Assembly: GCA_963804885.1 (NCBI GenBank)
Contig: CAWDSF010000021.1
Location: 310,001-374,000, forward strand
DNA: 64,000 bases
Direction: 5' to 3'
Source of the DNA: PALSA-1004 sp963804885
GTDB lineage: Bacteria; Pseudomonadota; Gammaproteobacteria; Burkholderiales; SG8-41
The position numbers were made by a program, and so were the translations under genes. Shown here in pieces: positions 61,754 to 64,000 of this stretch; the first letter of the stretch is position 1; each line of letters starts with the position of its first letter. The notes below the pieces were generated by a model, which made no database searches, was not told the DNA's origin, and worked only from the letters and a program-made list of their open reading frames with translations.

Positions 61754-62074
61754 TCAGGCGACGGTAATGGTAGCTGACTCGGTGAATGTAAAACCGTTGT
61801 CGCCGGTCCACGTGAACTGCAGCGTGCCGCTGTCGGCCGCGATCACCGAAAACGCCAGGTACGGATTCGCGGATATAGCGGGATGAAAGACCGCGCGGCA
61901 AACTTCCGCGCCGTTGTACGTGCAGGTAAAACCCGTGATGATGTCGCGCGGCAAGGTCTTGCCGAGATAATCGCGGCGATAGCCGGTCTCCATCGTGTGG
62001 CTGATCAGCGTGCGGATATCGATGACGTCGCCGCGCCGCGCGGTCTTCGGCACGTCGATGCGCGCAACGGCCAC
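61754..62074 (-). CDS. soxZ: SoxZ-type sulfur carrier partner protein
   Basis: A 106-residue immunoglobulin-like protein matching SoxZ. MAVARIDVPKTARRGDVIDI, TLISHTMETGYRRD, FTCTYNGAEVCRAVFHPAISANPY and FTWTGDNGFTFTESATITVA are family features. The protein has no leader; SoxZ is normally exported with the Tat substrate SoxY, and the GTG start sits one base after the soxY stop with GAGG upstream. In the Sox system SoxYZ carries sulfur intermediates in the periplasm. No other sox gene is present in the window. Confidence 0.92.
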   Translation of the reverse strand: MAVARIDVPKTARRGDVIDIRTLISHTMETGYRRDYLGKTLPRDIITGFTCTYNGAEVCRAVFHPAISANPYLAFSVIAADSGTLQFTWTGDNGFTFTESATITVA

Positions 62075-62075
62075 G

Positions 62076-62546
62076 TTAGAGTTCCTCCAGGCATGCGGCG
62101 GTGGTCACCACCACGTTCTGGCGCTCGGACCAGAACGAACCGTCGCTCATTTGCGCGATCGCGACGACGGTCTCGGTATCGGCCAGCCGCACGCGCGTGC
62201 TCAGGCTCGCGCGGCCGGCGCGCGGGCCCACGTAGAAACTGATCACTTCGGGCAACGGGTTCTTGTCGGTGAACACGTGAATCGCTTTCACGTGGTCGGC
62301 TTCGGTCATCGGGCTTTCAACGGTGACGGTCAGCGGCACGAGATGGCCGTTTTCGACCAGCGGCGGCACGCCGAGCTTGACCCGGCCGGTATTGACCTTC
62401 GCGGTGCCGACGAGCCGGCGTATGACCTCCGGCATGTTGTTTGGCGGCATGCGGTTCATCTGCGCAGTCGCGGTCGCCGGCAGCACCGCAGCAACCGCGA
62501 GCCCGCCGGCGACAGTCATAAATCGCCGGCGCGATCCGCGTTTCAT
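62076..62546 (-). CDS. SoxY-type sulfur carrier with altered C-terminus
   Basis: A 156-residue protein with a Tat leader (SRRRFMTVAGGLAVAAVLP) and a SoxY domain: MPEVIRRLVGTAKVNTGRVKLGVPPLVENGHLVPLTVTVESPMT and VKAIHVFTDKNPLPEVISFYVGPRAG. Canonical SoxY ends with the flexible GGCGG arm whose Cys carries the substrate. Here the end is VVTTAACLEEL: a Cys is present near the end, but the Gly arm is missing. It is coupled to soxZ. The carrier may therefore serve another sulfur or sulfonate reaction than classical thiosulfate oxidation (inference). ATG 62546 is preferred; GTG 62558 is possible. Confidence 0.88.
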   Translation of the reverse strand: MKRGSRRRFMTVAGGLAVAAVLPATATAQMNRMPPNNMPEVIRRLVGTAKVNTGRVKLGVPPLVENGHLVPLTVTVESPMTEADHVKAIHVFTDKNPLPEVISFYVGPRAGRASLSTRVRLADTETVVAIAQMSDGSFWSERQNVVVTTAACLEEL

Positions 62547-62640
62547 TCGATCCTGCACCGCAAAGCCTCCAACATTGACGAAACGCGCACTCCGCTTGCC
62601 GCGGCTAAAAATAAACGCGCCGCGGCGAGCCTCGCCTGCT

Positions 62641-64000
62641 CTATACCATCGTGATGCCGTGGTTCTTCAGCGGGAACGTGCGGATGCGCTTGCCCGTTGC
62701 CGCGGCCATCGCATTGAGCACCGCCGGCGCTGCAACGCAAATCGTCGGCTCGCCCACGCCGCCCCAAAATCCGCCCGAGGGCATGACGATCGATTCGACC
62801 TTGGGCATTTGCGCGATGCGCATCGAATCGAACGTGTTGAAGTTCGTCTGCTCGATGCGGCCGTTCTTGACGGTGCACTCCTGGCTGAATACCGCCGACA
62901 ACCCATACACGAACGAGCCCGCGATCTGGCGCTCGATCTGCGCGGGGTTCACCGCGTAGCCCGGGTCGGTCGCGCAGACGATGCGATGGACTTTGACCTT
63001 GTTGCCGCCGGTCACCGACACTTCCGCGCATGCCGCAACATAACTGTTGAACGCTTTCATCTGCGCGAGGCCGCGATAAATGCCTTTCGGCGCGGGCTTG
63101 CCCCACCCCGCACGCTCGGCAACGGCGTTCAGCACCGCCAGGTGCTTCGGGCTCTTGGTCATCAGCTTGCGCCGGAACTCGAGCGGGTCCTGGCCGGCGG
63201 CCTGCGCGAGCTCGTCCATGAAGCATTCGACGTAGATCGCGTTCTGATTGATGTTGACGCCGCGCCAGAAGCCGGGCGGCACATGCGGATTGCGCATCGC
63301 ATGATCGATCAGCAGGTTCGGGATCGCGTTGTAGCCGAACTCGAACTCTCCGCTCGGCGTGACGCCCTGGAAAGTCGCCGGGTCGGCGCCGTTCTGCAGG
63401 GCTTCCGGGCGCACCGCGGTGAGGATCGACTGCCCCGAAATGCGCATGTGCAGGCCGGTGAGGTTGTTGTTCGCGTCCAAGCCGCCGACCAGCTTGCACT
63501 GCGTGACCGGATGATAGCGGCCCTGCGTCATGTCCTCTTCGCGCGTCCACAGCAGTTTCACCGGGGTGCCGGGCATCTGCTTCGCGATCAGCACCGACTG
63601 GCGCACGAAATCGTGAAACGCACCGCGCCGGCCGAACGCACCGCCGAGCAGAAATTTATGCACGTCGCACTTGTCGGCGGGCAAACCCGATGCCGCGAGC
63701 ACCGCGGCGAACGCGGCTTCGCCGTTCTGGGTGCCGCACCACACTTCACAGCGCTCGGGCGTGTAGCGCGCCGTCGCGTTCATCGGCTCCATCGGCGCGT
63801 GGTTCAGGTACGGGTATGCGTAGACGGCTTCGACTTTTTTCGCCGCGCCGGCAAGCGCCGTTTTCGCGTCGCCGTTCTTGTTGCCGACGAATGCCTGATC
63901 CGCATCGAGGCCCGCCTTCAACAGCTCGGCGATGGATGCGCTCGAGACTTTCGCGTTCTCGCCCTCATCCCACACGATCGGCAGCGCGTCGAGCGCGACC
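62641..64000 (-). CDS. Molybdenum hydroxylase large subunit (isoquinoline 1-oxidoreductase beta-like), partial
   Basis: The C-terminal 452 codons of a xanthine-dehydrogenase-family Mo subunit; the frame stays open to the right edge, so the start is outside. Visible parts: AYPYLNHAPMEPMNATARYT, GGAFGRRGAFHDFV (Mo-pterin contact), PVKLLWTREEDMTQGRYHP, PPGFWRGVNINQNAIYVECF, the AAGQDPLEFRRKL region and the catalytic Glu in GGFWGGVGEPTICVA. These match IorB/aldehyde dehydrogenase enzymes with a leader and an iron-sulfur partner. It is upstream of soxYZ with about 90 bp between, so a link between a Mo hydroxylase and the unusual SoxYZ is likely (inference). Confidence 0.92.
   Translation of the reverse strand, partial: VALDALPIVWDEGENAKVSSASIAELLKAGLDADQAFVGNKNGDAKTALAGAAKKVEAVYAYPYLNHAPMEPMNATARYTPERCEVWCGTQNGEAAFAAVLAASGLPADKCDVHKFLLGGAFGRRGAFHDFVRQSVLIAKQMPGTPVKLLWTREEDMTQGRYHPVTQCKLVGGLDANNNLTGLHMRISGQSILTAVRPEALQNGADPATFQGVTPSGEFEFGYNAIPNLLIDHAMRNPHVPPGFWRGVNINQNAIYVECFMDELAQAAGQDPLEFRRKLMTKSPKHLAVLNAVAERAGWGKPAPKGIYRGLAQMKAFNSYVAACAEVSVTGGNKVKVHRIVCATDPGYAVNPAQIERQIAGSFVYGLSAVFSQECTVKNGRIEQTNFNTFDSMRIAQMPKVESIVMPSGGFWGGVGEPTICVAAPAVLNAMAAATGKRIRTFPLKNHGITMV

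Noticed and set aside
1..64000. CRISPR arrays, tRNA or rRNA genes, phage or integrase genes
   Set aside because: Looked for on both strands; no regular spaced direct repeats, tRNA-like cloverleaf with TTC-loop, or recognisable integrase or transposase frame was found.

Overview
The window is GC-rich, gene-dense DNA with strong third-position G/C bias. It most likely comes from a betaproteobacterium of the order Burkholderiales (Alcaligenaceae/Bordetella-like). The main reason is 15 genes for Bug/TctC-type periplasmic solute-binding proteins in 64 kb, with no TctA/TctB membrane genes among them. They are interleaved with CaiB/BaiF CoA-transferases, CitE/HpcH lyases and MmgE/PrpD proteins, a mix typical of environmental degraders of organic acids. 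The taxonomic placement is inference; no rRNA or tRNA gene was seen.

Layout. 1-10.1 kb: two CaiB CoA-transferases (the first cut by the left edge), a membrane-tethered TAXI receptor, an NhaP-type antiporter, a double-BON protein followed by a clear terminator, an ADP-forming acyl-CoA synthetase, a ModA-like binding protein and a methyltransferase. 10.2-15.1 kb (minus strand): a likely catabolic operon of carboxymuconolactone-decarboxylase-like protein, Bug, CaiB, amidohydrolase and CitE-like lyase. 15.3-25.3 kb: Bug genes around a tightly overlapping minus-strand set (hydantoinase, small unknown protein, CobW-type GTPase, alpha/beta hydrolase, two CitE-like lyases) and a Bug-PrpD pair. 25.6-32.6 kb: acetamidase-like lipoprotein, Bug, pirin, azoreductase divergent from a LysR regulator, CapA-like protein and Bug. 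32.6-44.1 kb: a 265-bp inverted-repeat element, DUF1080 lipoprotein, ketopantoate-reductase-like protein, several Bugs, an SDR, a fused class I CoA-transferase and an Old Yellow Enzyme homologue. 44.1-64 kb: a twin-hairpin repeat, PEP-CTERM protein, cyclase-like/FHA protein, Bug-PrpD pairs, PafA-type phosphatase, two MFS carriers, amidase, GNAT, soxYZ, and a molybdenum hydroxylase subunit cut by the right edge.

Common theme: uptake and CoA-dependent breakdown of small carboxylates, amides and cyclic imides. Bug receptors bind the substrate, CoA-transferases or the ADP-forming synthetase activate it, and hydrolases, PrpD proteins, SDR/OYE enzymes and CitE-type lyases process it. Substrates cannot be read from the sequence.

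Most notable: (1) two distantly related Bug genes carry the same 153-bp in-frame insertion, whose 83-bp core is about 89 percent identical although the rest of the proteins is much more divergent; (2) a 265-bp MITE-like element with perfect 24-bp terminal inverted repeats abuts a stop codon; (3) a twin-hairpin repeat has mutually complementary loops; (4) at least six single-base +1 disruptions occur in otherwise intact genes, five genes in all, which may be consensus errors or gene decay.
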